6,139 nucleotides of DNA from Spirochaetaceae bacterium. Its GTDB lineage: Bacteria > Spirochaetota > Spirochaetia > DSM-27196 > Salinispiraceae. The notes beneath the pieces are model-generated. The model worked only from the letters and a program-made list of their open reading frames with translations. It was not told where the DNA came from and ran no database searches. The DNA is taken from assembly GCA_007129335.1 (NCBI GenBank), contig SKVS01000041.1, forward strand, positions 1-6,139, read 5' to 3'. The translations under genes were made by a program, and so were the position numbers. This document shows, in pieces, positions 5,586 to 6,139 of the stretch (within the stretch, counting starts at the first letter, position 1; every line of letters begins with the position of its first letter).

Positions 5586-6139
5586 ATGAAATCAATAATT
5601 ACCTTTGGGGAAATAATGCTCCGGCTTAAATCCCCTGGACATGAACGTTTTTTCCAATCCCCTTCTTTGGAAGCAACCTTCGGAGGTGGGGAATCGAATG
5701 TTGCAGTTTCCCTGAGCATTATGGGAAGGAATACCCAGTTTGTTTCTGTGGTTCCCAATAATCCTCTGGGGATTGCTGCCCTTGGACAGCTGCAGAAATA
5801 TGGGGTGGATACTTCCCTGGTGAAAAGAGGTAAGGATCGTTTAGGAATTTACTTTCTTGAATCAGGGGCGAATCAACGGCCCAGCAAAGTTGTTTACGAC
5901 CGGGAAGGGTCGGGAATTTCCCGGATCAAGCCAGGAGATTTTGACTGGCCGACTATTTTTTCTCAGGCCGGTTGGTTCCATATTACCGGTATTACTCCCG
6001 CTCTGTCCGCGGATGCTGCCCAGGCTAGTCTGGAAGCGGTACAAGTTGCAAAATCCATGGGGGTGAAGGTGTCGGTTGACCTTAACTACCGAAAGAAGCT
6101 CTGGAACTACGGTGTAGGAGCTCCGGCAATAATGTCTCA
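5586..6139 (+). CDS. kdgK: 2-keto-3-deoxygluconate kinase, PfkB family (3' end outside window)
   Basis: Cytoplasmic ribokinase-family sugar kinase that phosphorylates KDG with ATP to KDPG, the substrate of the divergent aldolase. The frame is open from ATG 5586 to the window end, giving 184 codons of an expected 310-340. The N-terminus 'IITFGEIMLRL' (4-14) is characteristic of KdgK. The PfkB signature region 'GGGESNVAV' is at 33-41, where many relatives have GGAEANVA. 'GIYFLESG' (87-94) and 'VVYDR' (102-106) supply Tyr89, Tyr104 and Arg106, matching KDG-binding positions recalled from Thermus/Sulfolobus KdgK. 'VSVDLNYRKKLW' (161-172) is the conserved Asp-Asn-Arg motif. The C-terminal ATP-binding and catalytic GAGD motif lie beyond the edge. 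No ribosome site precedes the ATG. An internal ATG at 5616 has GGGGA upstream but would remove the conserved first strand. Confidence 0.9.
   Translation, partial: MKSIITFGEIMLRLKSPGHERFFQSPSLEATFGGGESNVAVSLSIMGRNTQFVSVVPNNPLGIAALGQLQKYGVDTSLVKRGKDRLGIYFLESGANQRPSKVVYDREGSGISRIKPGDFDWPTIFSQAGWFHITGITPALSADAAQASLEAVQVAKSMGVKVSVDLNYRKKLWNYGVGAPAIMS

Noticed and set aside
5607..5618. GGGGA plus ATG 5616 as the true kdgK start
   Set aside because: Starting there would delete the conserved first beta strand and the FGE motif of KdgK, although it could be a secondary internal start.
5438..5758. Open 106-codon minus-strand frame across the eda-kdgK spacer
   Set aside because: It overlaps the start of both genes and the whole promoter/operator region, and its translation has no recognisable features.

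Overview
The window is ordinary chromosomal sequence of moderate GC. It is densely packed with transport and sugar-acid catabolism genes: six complete genes plus one cut off at the right edge. No mobile element, RNA gene or CRISPR array was seen. The likely source is a bacterium of the spirochaete group (Spirochaeta/Treponema-like). This is only an inference, resting mainly on the signal peptide of the taurine-type binding protein, which ends in an Ala-Gly-Gly-Gly run of the kind common in that group, and on the overall gene style. GTG starts occur twice, and most genes have clear GGAG-type ribosome binding sites.

Region 1 (22-2675, + strand) is a complete nitrate/sulfonate/taurine-family ABC importer in the order permease (tauC-like), periplasmic binding protein (tauA-like), ATPase (tauB-like). 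The gaps are 1 and 16 bases, so it is one operon. The binding protein resembles TauA more than a generic SsuA, but no taurine dioxygenase (tauD) is present in the window.

Region 2 (2738-4523, + strand) holds a MarR-family regulator followed by a YnjB-type periplasmic binding protein. The usual YnjC permease and YnjD ATPase are not next to it: the gene ends in a hairpin and meets a convergent gene after 16 bases.

Region 3 (4540-6139) is a divergent pair for 2-keto-3-deoxygluconate (KDG) catabolism. On the minus strand is a KDPG/KHG aldolase (eda) carrying an extra C-terminal glyoxalase/VOC-like domain. On the plus strand is a KDG kinase (kdgK), truncated by the window end. KdgK makes KDPG from KDG and Eda splits KDPG into pyruvate and glyceraldehyde-3-phosphate, so the pair completes the lower part of hexuronate/pectin breakdown. 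The short region between them is the most interesting part of the window. It has a near-perfect palindrome, very like the KdgR operator known from enterobacteria, flanked by two A7 tracts. It also has two outward-facing -10 elements, each exactly 6 bases from its ATG, which predicts leaderless mRNAs for both genes.
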